From Aradus depressus (Eukaryota; Arthropoda; Insecta; Hemiptera; Aradidae), in contig OY759225.1 in assembly GCA_963662175.1 (NCBI GenBank), positions 496,001-560,000 on the forward strand: DNA of 64,000 bases, read 5' to 3'. Under the pieces are notes generated by a model, which ran no database searches, was not told where the DNA came from, and saw only the letters and a program-made list of their open reading frames with translations. Positions 54,593 through 64,000 of this stretch are shown here, one piece after another (position 1 is the stretch's first letter; the number at the start of each line of letters is the position of its first letter). Made by a program: the position numbers and the translations under genes.

Positions 54593-55086
54593 TTTTTTTT
54601 TTTTTTTTGTCTTAAAAAATGTTGGTCGCAACTGTTGCCATGACGCAACAACCAGCTACCAAGAGGGCTTGATTGAAAGTGGATGTCTTGATTGGCGTGA
54701 GAGAGGAAGGTAAAATTAAAAACAATGAATATTATGGTTATAATGAATGAATTGGGATATTATGATTTTGTCACGGTTCTACCTCCTCTTCAATCTCCTG
54801 GAAGGATTGTGTGGCAAGTGTGGTGAAGAAAGTGAGTGGATGTATGGATTTGGGTGTGAAGGCAATTTGCTGTGTAAAGGACTGAACTGTGTTTATCATG
54901 AGGTCATTGTGGAGTGTTCTGTTACTTACGTATGGTGGGCATTGTGTAATGAGTGAGTGTCTTTGACTGGAAAACCTGGATACGTTTCAAATTAGATATT
55001 TTAGCCGAACCATAGATTTGTGAGCCACACATCCAGAGTCGCTTTAATCGAAATGTGTAGCAGTTACGCTTTTGTGTTAAGAGTAA
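54593..55086 (-). pseudogene. Jockey-type LINE 3' fragment, second copy
   Basis: The T-run at 54593-54608 is its poly(A) tail. Sequence from GTTGGTCGCAACTGTTGCCA through TTGTGTGGCAAGTGTGGTGA to CAGAGTCGCTTTAATCG is about 85-90% like 28551-29045. The fragment is interrupted at about 55086 by another LINE and resumes at 55753-55800 (TTTTGAATATCTG...AAGAGAATAAA). Confidence 0.85.
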
Positions 55087-55701
55087 TTTGCACGGACCTG
55101 ATCTGCACGGACTCCCTTAGCTCTCTTCTATCGCTGCAAGATGCTTTCTCCCCCAATCCACTTGTCAACGAGATCCTCCTGGCTCTCCAAGATCTTAGAG
55201 GGAAGGGGAAGGAAGTCATATTCTTATGGATCCCAGGACACTGCGGCATCAAAGGAAATGCAGAAGCCGACAAACTGGCAAGGGCTGCCACTACAGAAGG
55301 GCAACCATGTAATGGAATATTAGCCTCGGACCTTCGTACTTCGTTCAAGCAAGCAGTGGGCCCCTGGGGTGTCTCGGTGTGCGGACGGTGGCTAGGCTGG
55401 GGGGCTTGGTCGGCTCCACTGGGATCTCTGGACTGATATAGTCCCGGGCTTGGAGGGTGTGGTCGGTGCCACATACAAGCACACCCTCTCCAACAGGCCT
55501 AGCTACACCGGGGCCTAAGCCCAATGCCTAAAGAGAGACGCCCAGTTGTGCCGTTGCTTGTCCCCTGGCCTGGTTGGGACGCTCACTGGGTGCCGCGGGG
55601 TCCTGTGCGGGGTCCCCCCCTCCGTTCGCCCCCCGGTTTCTCTGCGGGATCTCGTACTTATTTGAACAGTCAGGGATCAATGACCCTCGTGGTTGAAATG
55701 G

Positions 55702-55752
<51 letters not shown>
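55087..55752 (+). pseudogene. RNase H-bearing LINE 3' end with 49-nt poly(A)
   Basis: The + strand frame at 55090-55436 encodes the RNase H C-terminal half: ICTDSLSSLLSLQ, then LWIPGHCGIKGNAEADKLAR (matching WxPGHxxxxxNExADxLAR). After a break a Pro/Arg-rich, GC-rich 3' region ends in an uninterrupted A-run at about 55705-55752. It is 5'-truncated and inserted into a Jockey fragment. The long pure A-tail and the GC content unlike the surroundings suggest a recent insertion. Confidence 0.85.
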
Positions 55753-55754
<2 letters not shown>

Positions 55755-55850
55755 AATTTTGAATATCTGTGCAGAAGAGAATAAAGCAATGACCACCTTC
55801 AACGTCCATCATCATTGAAGCTCGATGGTACCGTATTATTGTATTTTCAC
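55753..55850 (-). pseudogene. Jockey LINE fragment, part beyond the insertion
   Basis: TTTTGAATATCTGTGCAGAA and GAGAATAAAGCAATGACC match 29051-29100 (TTTTGAATGTCTGATCTGAA, GAGAATAAAACATT), continuing the copy cut at 55086. Confidence 0.7.
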
Positions 55851-57010
55851 CAAGTTTCAATTGGAAGTGGGTGAAAATTGAGTTGTAAGATTTGCTTGGA
55901 ATGTTAGTTATGCTATTATATATCAGGGAAGGGATAAGAGCACGGGATGCTTAGGTCCCTAGTTGTAAAACACCAGCCCACCAAATATATATATATATAT
56001 ATATATGCTAAAATTACAATATTAGGAAGTTACAGGTCAAGCTAATAAAAGTGTGTTAAAATAGACCTTGGAAAAATTTACATAGAGCTAAAAATTGGTA
56101 CAAACCTTGTAAACATCATTACAGATGAAATGTTAAAAGTCCCCATCGATTCTACTTGTGCTAAAAATTGTGATTCAAGGTCAAAGGTCAAAAATCTGTT
56201 TTTCTTCAACATCTTTTAAACGGTAACCGTTATCGTAAAACTAGTTATTACAAAGTTGGTGTCCTGTGGTGTTCTTTTCTCAAACTAGGGTTACGAAATT
56301 CACTTGTATTTGTTGCCAGGGTTCCATCAGTTCCTCCCAGTACGTCCTTATGTCCTTTCTTCAGGACACTGGAGTGGAAGGACGGAACAGCTTCAAGGCC
56401 AGTTCAAAGGGTTGGCTCCGACCTGCATTGACTGATTACCACGGACAGTCGGCGTTTCTAGTAATCAAGACGAGCAGCCGCGTAAAGTGGTTAGGTCTAG
56501 TTCACGGCTGCTCCCTCGAACACTCGACCAGACTCTACACCGCCCGCCTTGCTTCCCCTTCTTGCAGATGAATTTAAGGCTCAATGACCATGAAGAGTTG
56601 AGTTTTGAGTTTCCCTTTGTCTCCAAGAATCCTAATAATCATTACAAACAATATGGAAAAGTTGTTTTCATCCAGTTTCATGAGGTCCCTCCGTTGGGAC
56701 TAAGCCATTGTCTCAAAGAATTAAAAACCTGTTATGAAAGACGAGTCTGATCCGGGGGGCAGGATGTACCTCCTTATCTTGTTGTAACGGAGGGGACCTT
56801 GACTGACTATCACATCATCATCATCACAGATCTATCTAGTCGTCTCCACCCTCTCAACTATTTTTGGGGTGTAAGTCTTTGAGCTGTACTAATTGAGTAC
56901 TTACTACGATTGACCAAAGTGAACGAGTCTAAGATGAATCCCCATCTTGCAGATGACTTTGAGAATGACCATGTAGAATAAAACTTTGAGTTACCCTCTG
57001 TCTTGATCAA
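55851..57010. other. no gene; (TA)n and a local duplication
   Basis: Contains (TA)n at 55985-56006. A diverged direct repeat covers about 56562-56630 and 56942-57010 (CTTGCAGATGA.TTT.AG..T.AATGACCATG and AACTTTGAGTT/AGTTTTGAGTT). No domain is recognised in the frames at 56266-56750. Confidence 0.45.
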
Positions 57011-57322
57011 GAGGGCGCCGGTAGCTGAGTGGTGTATGCGTGCTTGCTTATTGAGCTCAAGATTGCGGGTTCGAAACCACGCCAAGGCCCTAAGTTTATT
57101 TTATCTGGGACATGAAGATATTAAGCGATGGACTCGAGTCTGTACGATGTCAGGTACTCGTTAAAGACCCCTAGTCTAGATGAATAAAAATTTAGGGTAG
57201 GCAAAATTTAAGTCTCCCATATTAGAGTCGGGCTCATGTCTACCAGATTGACAAAGGAGCGCTCTGTTGGAAGGCGATATGACCTTGTAGTTAAAGCCCG
57301 GGCATGAGTCATAATAACTAAC
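57011..57322 (+). mobile_element. SINE-1, copy 8
   Basis: Starts GAGGGCGCCGGTAGCTGAGT with box A and box B GGGTTCGAAACC. There is a short deletion in the central block after TTTATTTTATCTGGGA. It ends GGGCATGAGTCATAATAACT. No clear target duplication. Confidence 0.88.
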
Positions 57323-57572
57323 TCAATTAACAGAACGTAGATAACTTTCTAATATTTTTCATTTAAAACAATTTTTTATTGTGATTAATCAAAAAGTTGT
57401 GCCTTGAAAAAGGCTTACGCTACGTTACCAGGACCCGTTACGTTACACATACTGGCTTTGGTCCCGGCCTCTGCTCAGCACATGACAGGTGGGTCAGTAG
57501 CTCAATCATATAATGATGCAATTTTTTTTTTTTTTTTTTTCAAATGTCAATGTTTTCTGTTTTATATGGTTA

Positions 57573-57705
57573 GTTATTCTCTCTCACATTCGGGTTTCAA
57601 CTACGAGATAATATCGCCTACTACCAGGGCACTCTTTGGGTCTCCACTGTAACATGAGCCCGACTCTCCTGGGGTGGAGTCCTAAATGTTGCCCTCCGAG
57701 TTTTA
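57573..57705 (-). mobile_element. SINE-1 tail fragment (reverse)
   Basis: GGGTTTCAACTACGAGATAA, TATCGCCTACTACCAGGGCA, 'ACATGAGCCCGACTCT' and 'GGAGTCCTAAATGTTGCC' correspond to the SINE-1 tail. The tRNA-like part is missing. Confidence 0.75.
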
Positions 57706-57821
57706 TTTCACATCTCACATTTTGACGTGACAACGTCTTATAAATTGGAAGGCCAGCACCCCATGTTAGAAAACTGCGTTACCTACATATGTTACTTTCG
57801 TATCGCGCATGCGCCGAGCCA

Positions 57822-57985
57822 CGCTTCATAAAATTGTTCACCATTCTAAAACTATTTGATCTATAAATTTCAAAATAATATTTAAAAAAAAAAAAAAACG
57901 TATTAAATTAACGCTTGAATAAACGCTTCATAAAATTGTTCACCATTCTAAAACTATTTCATCTATGAATTTGAAAATAATATTT
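57822..57985. repeat. direct repeat pair, about 60 bp
   Basis: CGCTTCATAAAATTGTTCAC through AAAATAATATTT at 57822-57881 and again at 57924-57985, with three or four differences. Confidence 0.9.
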
Positions 57986-58309
57986 TTATCGAATAAACTC
58001 TTTATAAAACGTTTAAACCAAATTTTCATTTTTTGAAAGCTATTATGCTTATGAATGTTTTCTTTCTATATTGTTTTTAAATTGTTTCAAGGTTCAAACA
58101 TTTTATTGAAATGATTTGTTATATTTGATTCTTGACACTTTCGCTATCTCGCAACTCAGACGTTGTCACGCTCATTTCGCCACGCATCGGAGTTGCACGC
58201 ACCTGGTTTTATTTAACTTTTCAAATTATTGGCAACTCAAATATTTGTAAATGTTATGGTAACGTAAGAGGAGAATTGTATAAATACGACAACCTAACAA
58301 AGTTAAATG

Positions 58310-58400
58310 TAACTTTTATACTTGGCGCTGACGATGGCGTACGCCGAATCGATACACTACGTATTATATAAACAATATTAAAGTTAAACAAGTTTCTTAT
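58310..58400 (+). repeat. family D hammerhead-like motif
   Basis: CTGACGA (58328), hairpin T-GGC-GTAC-GCC, GAA, ATCGAT-like self-complementary stretch, A, CAC, then a tail with ACAATATTAAAG. One position of the GAAA core is changed. Confidence 0.5.
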
Positions 58401-59560
58401 TGTAGTTTATTTTATTAGCTCTCCACTACTTGGCATAAATGCATTCGGATATTAGAAAATCAATGAATGCATCTGTACTTTTTATGATCCTCATATTTAA
58501 CATATCGATGATCCTTCAAACAAGCCATTATAAAAGTTCATCCCATCGATAGTTATCAGGGTTTGGTATTAAACACCCTCAACGCCCCCCCCCCTCCCCT
58601 TTCCTTTGGCCGATTTATACCAATATAAATGAAATGCAAATGTCATAAAAAATAGTAATGCTTATTATACTCATTTAATGATAGAAATAAGTAATAAAAA
58701 CTTTCAATTAAACATCAGATTGTGAGTGAAAGATACCGCCATGAATCTTGTTCTATTTTAGTTCGTGAGAATGGAAGATTAAAGCATTAACTCTCATCCT
58801 TCTAAGAACTAGGGGGGGGGGCAGGTAAAAACTTAGTACTAGCTCATTAACAACTGATTGAATTGCCCTTTAAAAAAATAGAGAATTTGGCGTCGCATCC
58901 ATTAGAATATCTGAACTTGAGGAGGCTGAATAATTTTTCGAACGAGATGATAGTGCTATTAAGTTTAAAAAATTTAGTCTAGCTGTGTGAAGCATAATCG
59001 AATTTTGCCAATCGTAAAGGATACTCCCAGAAGTATTACGTAATAATTGTCTTAATTTGGTAATTAAATATTTAATGTTTCCTACAATTAAATTAGCATT
59101 ATCTGGAAACATGGTGAGAGATAATTTCGATGTAGTTATTGTATTTGGTGTTTAAGTGGAAATAACTTTTCTCACTAAGGAGAACATAATGACCATTTGT
59201 AAATTAACTTGCCAATTGACAAAATTTTGATTATCAGATTGCACTAATAAATAATATCGTGACAACTACGTGGAAACCGTTCTTGGTTTTTCAAGTAATC
59301 CTTGAGTCAAGGGAAACACAAGAAATGAGGTAAAGAGTGTGTACTTTAGTAGTACCTTGGGAAGTACTTACGCAGTTCAATAGAATCGGGACGCTCCGGC
59401 TTGATGAGGAGGCAGTGTTACATTACCAACTGAATAATTTATTTTTGGGTACAGTAGTATTGTAACTGAAGGTCGGGATGGATGGGGTTCGGGATCCACG
59501 GGTTTGGAGTTCCTGGTCTGGCTAGGGGCTTGCGGGTGGCACCGTCGAGGCACTGGTAGG
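58401..59560. other. no gene; R fragment near 58545-58625
   Basis: AT-rich. The reverse complement of 58545-58625 has AATCGGCCAAAGGAAAGGGG and CCCTGATAACTATCGATGGG, resembling R. No exon seen. Confidence 0.45.
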
Positions 59561-59562
59561 GA

Positions 59563-60405
59563 TCTACCGATACAAGTAAATAGTATAAGTAAAGTATCGA
59601 TACATTTATTCGATATAATACTTTTGGTATCGATACTTTTCTTTCGATACCAAGTAGGTATCGAATAGATATTACTTGTATCGATTCAAAGTACTCGTTT
59701 CAAATTTCATCAATTAAAAAAAATTATATAAATTTTTCAATTCGTCAAAATTGTCCACCGTTTAATTTCTTACAATTTTCTTTTATTTGTTGTTGCAGTA
59801 AAATACTGAACTCAAATTCCGGTCCACGGACAAATGATACTCGTATATATCGATGGTGATAACCTCATGAGTGATGTGATCACGCAGTCTGCATGATGTG
59901 TCCTTATTTCTTACATTACATTAAATGGTTTATCGTTTATGAAGGTATACGTTTGTTTAATTTTGAAGAGAACCGTCATTATTATTTTATTTTATTTTTA
60001 CATTCCATTTTGTCAATTACATATTATAATGCCGCGTCCTACCGCGAAAGTTAGGATTTATTACACTAAGAACGTTTCGATCCGAGCGACTTGCAAAAAG
60101 TGTTTCAAAATAGTGAAATAATGTCGAAATACGAATAGTCTCCAGTAGTTTTATATCCTTAGTAAAAATAAATTGTATGTTTATTTTATAACATTGTTTT
60201 ATTACTTTCAGTATGTTTTTAATAATATAATTTTATCTTATTCGATTTGATTTATTTGTTTCTTATGCACACTATAATATCTCATTTACCTATATCTTTC
60301 AAATTGTATTGTGTTTTTTATTATATTGGTATATACATATATATTATATATGGTTTATAATTAATATAACGAAGTACTCGATGCAATACAATTTTTATTT
60401 AAATT
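59563..60405 (+). mobile_element. hAT-like remnant with BED-finger-like segment
   Basis: The left end is rich in TATCGATAC-type motifs in both orientations (59566-59690). At about 60029-60165 a short frame reads MPRPTAKVRIYYTKNV, ATCKKCFKIVK and, past a stop, CRNTNSLQ. This spacing (aromatic, C-x2-C, then N-T-x-x-L) resembles the BED zinc finger at the N-terminus of many hAT transposases. No hAT catalytic domain follows. Ends and target duplication could not be fixed, and the right side is cut by the Jockey LINE at 60423. Confidence 0.5.
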
Positions 60406-60563
60406 TATATAGATTTATAGAATTTTTTTTTTTTTTTTTTTTCACCTTTATTACATAATTTCCAACTATGAAATATATCACAACAAGGAAATATAATCAC
60501 AAAGAAAAACAGAAATACCACTTGAGTCTCTTGATGAGACGGCTGGTCAACACCACCGCCTCC

Positions 60564-63266
60564 TCAGGGGTCCTCCTCAGGCAGGAGGTCACGCGGCCAA
60601 CGACGATTCAGTCGCCGAGGAGGCCCGCCCGGCAAGGACCGGATCGACATGGCTTCCACCAGTGTGTTTGGATGTGTCGTGAACTTGTTGTGCAAATTTG
60701 TGTATAATTGTTGTTTAACTTCGTGTAAGAATGGTATGTTCAGGTCATGATGTAATGTTATGTTTGATACGTAGTAAGGGCATTGTGTGATTGTTCGGAG
60801 AATTTTATTTTGAATGGCTTGAATTCTTTTTGTGTGTGAGGGCTTAGCTGAACCCCAGAGCTGAACGCCATACGTCCAGATAGGCCTGATAACGGTCTTG
60901 TAGACACCCAGTTTGTGGTTGAGATGAAGTTGAGATCGCTTGTCTAGTAGTCTTTTGAGTAGTCCAAATCGCCGTTTCATTTTCTGTGGAGTCTGTGTAA
61001 CATGTTTATTCCATGTCAGTCGTCTGTCAAGATAGAGTCCTAAGTATCGTACGTCTTTGTCATGTTTTAGAGGGACATTATTCAGCCATACAGTTGGGCA
61101 GTCACCGCGCCTCAAGGCGAATGTAACATGAAGGGATTTGATCTCATTTATTTTCACCTTCCACAGACGCAACCAACCCTCTAGAAGGTGTAACTGCTCC
61201 TGCAGAGATTTGGATGCGTCCCCAGCCGATTTATTAGTAGCTAAAATTGCTATGTCATCGGCGTAGGTGGCTAACACCGTCTCAGGCGATGTTGGGATGC
61301 TGGATGTGCTTGCAACATAGAGAAGTGGACCCAGAATGCTCCCCTGTGGGACACCAGCTCTTATGGGTTGAACGTCAGAGTGGACACTGCCCTGTCTGAC
61401 CTGGAAAAAACGATCATCCAGGTAAGAGCGGAGAAGACGATAATAACCGTCAGGGATCACATGTTTCAGCTTATACAGCAGCCCAACATGCCAGACACGG
61501 TCGAAAGCTTGACTCACATCCAAAAATGCTGCGGAGCAATAACACTTCCTTTCCAAAGCAGAGGAAATCTCATCAACTAATCTGTGACATTGTTGAAGTG
61601 TTGAGTGTTTCTGTCGGAATCCGAACTGATGATTCGGAATAAGGTCGTGTTCTTCGAAGAGAGGTAATAGGCGGCTAAGAAGAATTTTTTCAAAGAGTTT
61701 AGAAGAAGTGGGAAGAAGACTTATGGGGCGGTATGAAGAGAGTAAGTGTTTAGGTTTATCTGGTTTCGGAACTAAAGTAATGATAGAAAATTTCCAAAGA
61801 ACTGGGAAGTAGGAAAGGCGAAGGATGCAATTGTAAATGTAGGTAAGAAAGATGACAGCTTTGCGCGGAAGATTTTTCAACACTCTGGCAGTAATGAGAT
61901 CATAGCCAGGGCTCTTCTTGTTGGGAAGCTGAAGGATAGCCTGCTGCACCTCAGACGGAGTGATGGGTTTCGGCGGTAAACTCAGTTGTAGAGGTGTGTT
62001 GAGGAAATCGTGTATGTGTTTATGAAGTGGATGATGAATGTCATGGGGTGTAAATGTGTCTGCTAAGTGTTGAGAAAATACTTGTGCTTTTTCCTCGTCC
62101 GACTTAGCCCATGTTCCGTCCGGGTTTTGAATGGGAAAGGAGGAGGAAGAAAAGTTCAGTAGACGTCTGGCTGCTCTCCACAGAGATCCATCGTCAGTGG
62201 CTAGTGTGTCAGTGTAAAGTGAAAACGTCTCTGCTTTGTATTGTGATATAGCTGTTTTGAGTTCGTGTGTGAGTCTATTGAGTCGTGTTTTGATGGATGG
62301 GTATCTATGTATTTGCCACTGACGACGACATCTGCGTTTCTCAACCAGCAGCCTTCTAATGTGCTGTGGTACGTTGTGTGTGTGTATGTGGACAGGCTGA
62401 GCGGAGGTGCTACTGCTCCATGCCGCCTCCTGAAGTGTTGTTGTGAAAGAGTTCACTGCATCATCCAGGTCATGAGGTGCTTTCAGGGTGACTGACAGAT
62501 TAAGTCTGTCTGTCACAATATCTCTGAATCTGTCCCAATCAATGAGCCCTGAAGTGAGGGAGGGTCGGGGTGTCTTCTGAATAGGTTGGGAGTCTAGGGT
62601 AAAAATTACTGGAGAATGGTCTGATGTTAAGTCGGGAATTATTTCTAATGATGTATAGGGGAAGAATTTCGAAGCTACAAAAAAGTCTAGGATATCGGGA
62701 AGTTTTCTTCTGTTAGTTGGCCAATATGTGGGTTCTCGGGGGGAATAGACTCTGTATCGTCTGTCCGTCAATACGTAGTTAAGTGTCTGTCCTCGCGGGT
62801 TGTTGACCCTACATCCCCACTCCAGGTGCTTAGCATTGTAGTCTCCACCGGCCATGAAGTCATCACCCAGAGTGTCGAAGTAGTTGGTGAAGTGTTGCGG
62901 GGTAATGTTGTGGCGTGGAAGACAGTAAACTGAAGCAAGTGTGAAATTGTGAGAAGCTGATGAGATTTCGATCGCTGTCGATTGAAGGTGAGGTTCGCAG
63001 AAGGAAGGCAGAAAGTGATGCACCAAACCTCTCCTGACAAGCACCGCCGTTCCTGCATGGCCTGTCCCGTCTGGATGGTCCGTCCGGTAAGTCGTGTATC
63101 CGTCTATGTGAAATCGGGTCAAATCTGTAAAGTGAGTTTCAGTTATTAAAGCGACATCAATTCGCCTCTCCCGAAGTACGTAAGTCAGTTCACCTGAATG
63201 TCTAACAAGACCATTAGCATTCCATGGGAGCACTATCAGGGACCTGCCTGTGAAGGGATTAGACAT
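60564..63266 (-). CDS. Jockey LINE ORF2: endonuclease and reverse transcriptase
   Basis: An uninterrupted 900-residue protein. Residues about 10-235 form an APE-type endonuclease: WNANGL, ALITETHF, SVYCLP, GGDYNAKHLEWG (about 137-148) and TSDHSPVIF (about 213-221). The reverse transcriptase covers about 480-760: SYRPISLLPTSSKLFEKILL, HQFGFRQKHS, AAFLDVSQAFDRVWH, RAGVPQGSILGPLLY, the catalytic TYADDIAIL (about 666-674) and RYLGLYLDRRLTWNKH. The C-terminus has TIRP-like and ITQCPYYVSN motifs and ends RWPRDLLPEEDP. All expected catalytic residues are present, and there is no RNase H, which fits Jockey. The protein nicks target DNA and copies its RNA at the nick. The start ATG lies just after the ORF1 stop. 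The copy may be competent. Confidence 0.96.
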   Translation of the reverse strand: MSNPFTGRSLIVLPWNANGLVRHSGELTYVLRERRIDVALITETHFTDLTRFHIDGYTTYRTDHPDGTGHAGTAVLVRRGLVHHFLPSFCEPHLQSTAIEISSASHNFTLASVYCLPRHNITPQHFTNYFDTLGDDFMAGGDYNAKHLEWGCRVNNPRGQTLNYVLTDRRYRVYSPREPTYWPTNRRKLPDILDFFVASKFFPYTSLEIIPDLTSDHSPVIFTLDSQPIQKTPRPSLTSGLIDWDRFRDIVTDRLNLSVTLKAPHDLDDAVNSFTTTLQEAAWSSSTSAQPVHIHTHNVPQHIRRLLVEKRRCRRQWQIHRYPSIKTRLNRLTHELKTAISQYKAETFSLYTDTLATDDGSLWRAARRLLNFSSSSFPIQNPDGTWAKSDEEKAQVFSQHLADTFTPHDIHHPLHKHIHDFLNTPLQLSLPPKPITPSEVQQAILQLPNKKSPGYDLITARVLKNLPRKAVIFLTYIYNCILRLSYFPVLWKFSIITLVPKPDKPKHLLSSYRPISLLPTSSKLFEKILLSRLLPLFEEHDLIPNHQFGFRQKHSTLQQCHRLVDEISSALERKCYCSAAFLDVSQAFDRVWHVGLLYKLKHVIPDGYYRLLRSYLDDRFFQVRQGSVHSDVQPIRAGVPQGSILGPLLYVASTSSIPTSPETVLATYADDIAILATNKSAGDASKSLQEQLHLLEGWLRLWKVKINEIKSLHVTFALRRGDCPTVWLNNVPLKHDKDVRYLGLYLDRRLTWNKHVTQTPQKMKRRFGLLKRLLDKRSQLHLNHKLGVYKTVIRPIWTYGVQLWGSAKPSHTKRIQAIQNKILRTITQCPYYVSNITLHHDLNIPFLHEVKQQLYTNLHNKFTTHPNTLVEAMSIRSLPGGPPRRLNRRWPRDLLPEEDP

Positions 63267-63275
63267 GTGTGAGGG

Positions 63276-64000
63276 TTAACTTTTGGATAAGCGAAGTGAG
63301 CAAGGAAAATAGAGGGGTGACCAAGTTTTGAATTTGAGAAATGAAGGATGAAAGAAGATCGTTGATACCTTGGAATGAGTTTGGCTCGGTCCCTGACTGT
63401 ACTGGGTCAGCCCGGGGGGTGGGGAGGTGACGTGTGCATAAGATAGTGGGGGTTGTATGGTGTTGGTGGAGAAATGGGGCCGGGTAGCTGGCCGGGCAGC
63501 TTCCCGAGGACCTCCCACAGACCCACTTACCTGAGGAGGCGGGGCGGTGACCAGTCGGCTCCCCGCATTGGTCACTGGTGCTGGTACTGGGGCCGCACGT
63601 CGACTGCCAGGGTTGCTCCGCCGACTTCTGAGATCCCGGTAGACAGTGCACCCCTTATAGTTGGCGGGATGCTGGCCTTGACAGAGCGCGCATGTTGGGG
63701 GCTCCTTAAGACTCCTGGGGCACTCCGGGGATGGATGCTGCTCTCCGCACCGCACGCAACGCACCATGTTATTGCAGTAGGTCCGAGAATGCCCGTAGGC
63801 CATGCACCTCTTGCACTGTATAATTTCCCGTTTCTTCTTGGGTTCCTCCACTTTAATCCTAGTATATAACAAGGAGCCTAAGTTGAAAATGTCCTTATTG
63901 TTCACTCCAGGCTCTAGGTCAACAAAGAAAAGAGGAAGAGCCTTCTTCGTGCCCGCCTGTAGAACGTTTGTGACGTTCCTTACAATGAAATCTTTCTCCC
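63276..64000 (-). CDS. Jockey LINE ORF1 (gag-like), 3' part
   Basis: The frame is open from the window edge to a stop at 63276, about 241 codons visible. It begins EKDFIVRNVTNVLQAGTKKA and LPLFFVDLEPGVNNKDIFNL, then carries three Cys/His knuckles: CKRCMAYGHSRTYC, CVRCGEQHPSPEC and CALCQGQHPANYKGC. A Pro/Ser/Arg-rich C-terminal tail follows. This is the standard C-terminal half of Jockey-type ORF1 proteins, which bind the element RNA. The N-terminal part lies beyond 64000. No break is seen. Confidence 0.94.
   Translation of the reverse strand, partial: EKDFIVRNVTNVLQAGTKKALPLFFVDLEPGVNNKDIFNLGSLLYTRIKVEEPKKKREIIQCKRCMAYGHSRTYCNNMVRCVRCGEQHPSPECPRSLKEPPTCALCQGQHPANYKGCTVYRDLRSRRSNPGSRRAAPVPAPVTNAGSRLVTAPPPQVSGSVGGPREAARPATRPHFSTNTIQPPLSYAHVTSPPPGLTQYSQGPSQTHSKVSTIFFHPSFLKFKTWSPLYFPCSLRLSKS

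Larger units (their letters stand above)
60423..64000 (-). mobile_element. Jockey-clade LINE, near full length, runs off window
   Basis: A - strand element with ORF1 (beyond 64000 to 63276), ORF2 (63266-60564), a short 3' UTR of about 120 bp and a 20-nt poly(A) (T-run 60423-60442). ORF1 and ORF2 are separated by only 9 nt. The 5' end and target duplication lie outside the window. Confidence 0.95.

Noticed and set aside
56266..56750. Possible exon with acceptor CTTGCAG at 56561-56567
   Set aside because: The same stretch is duplicated at about 56942-57010 in decayed form and no domain is recognised; treated as a local duplication.

Overview
ORGANISM. The window is eukaryotic and almost certainly from an insect. 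The one host gene that can be read is a spliced zona-pellucida (ZP) domain gene of the dusky-like/miniature/dusky group, which patterns insect cuticle. Nearly everything else is AT-rich, intron-bearing, repeat-dense DNA with Jockey-type LINEs, tRNA-derived SINEs, PIF/Harbinger, Tc1/mariner, hAT and Helitron-like elements and long minisatellites. I cannot name the species, and a hemipteroid insect is only a guess.

LAYOUT. 1-13151: a 45-bp minisatellite, several copies of an unclassified dispersed repeat (called R here), a 28-bp minisatellite, a palindromic 277-bp insertion (family A), a SINE-1 copy, and a 1.3-kb terminal-inverted-repeat element with a hAT MITE inside it. 13152-20077: two coding exons of the dusky-like gene on the + strand, separated by a 5.17-kb intron. 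The intron holds a duplicated 740-bp block, a Helitron-like element with a large foldback, and family A and B insertions. 20078-30300: 3' UTR, SINEs, two degenerate LINEs, and a Tc1-type element interrupted by a Jockey fragment. 30303-36078: a PIF/Harbinger transposon with 26-bp perfect TIRs and a TTA target duplication. It carries a DDE transposase with a one-base frameshift and a three-exon Myb/SANT-like partner gene. One intron of that partner gene holds a family-B fragment that is itself split by a Tc1 element. 36079-52142: repeats and five tandem arrays (49, 48, 107, 102 and 72 bp). 52143-60422: SINEs, nested LINE remnants and a hAT-like remnant with a BED-finger-like segment. 60423-64000: a Jockey LINE on the - strand with intact ORF2 and the 3' part of ORF1; it runs off the window.

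HOW THE PARTS RELATE. Host coding content is only about 1.8 kb. The most informative material is the mobile DNA. Several insertions can be dated relative to one another because they nest and keep target-site duplications. The most interesting unexplained feature is a set of short insertions (families A-D, often palindromic). They share a hammerhead-ribozyme-like core followed by a short self-complementary segment and a conserved tail, which fits the terminal repeats of Penelope-like retroelements. No conserved gene cluster, defence system or virus was recognised.
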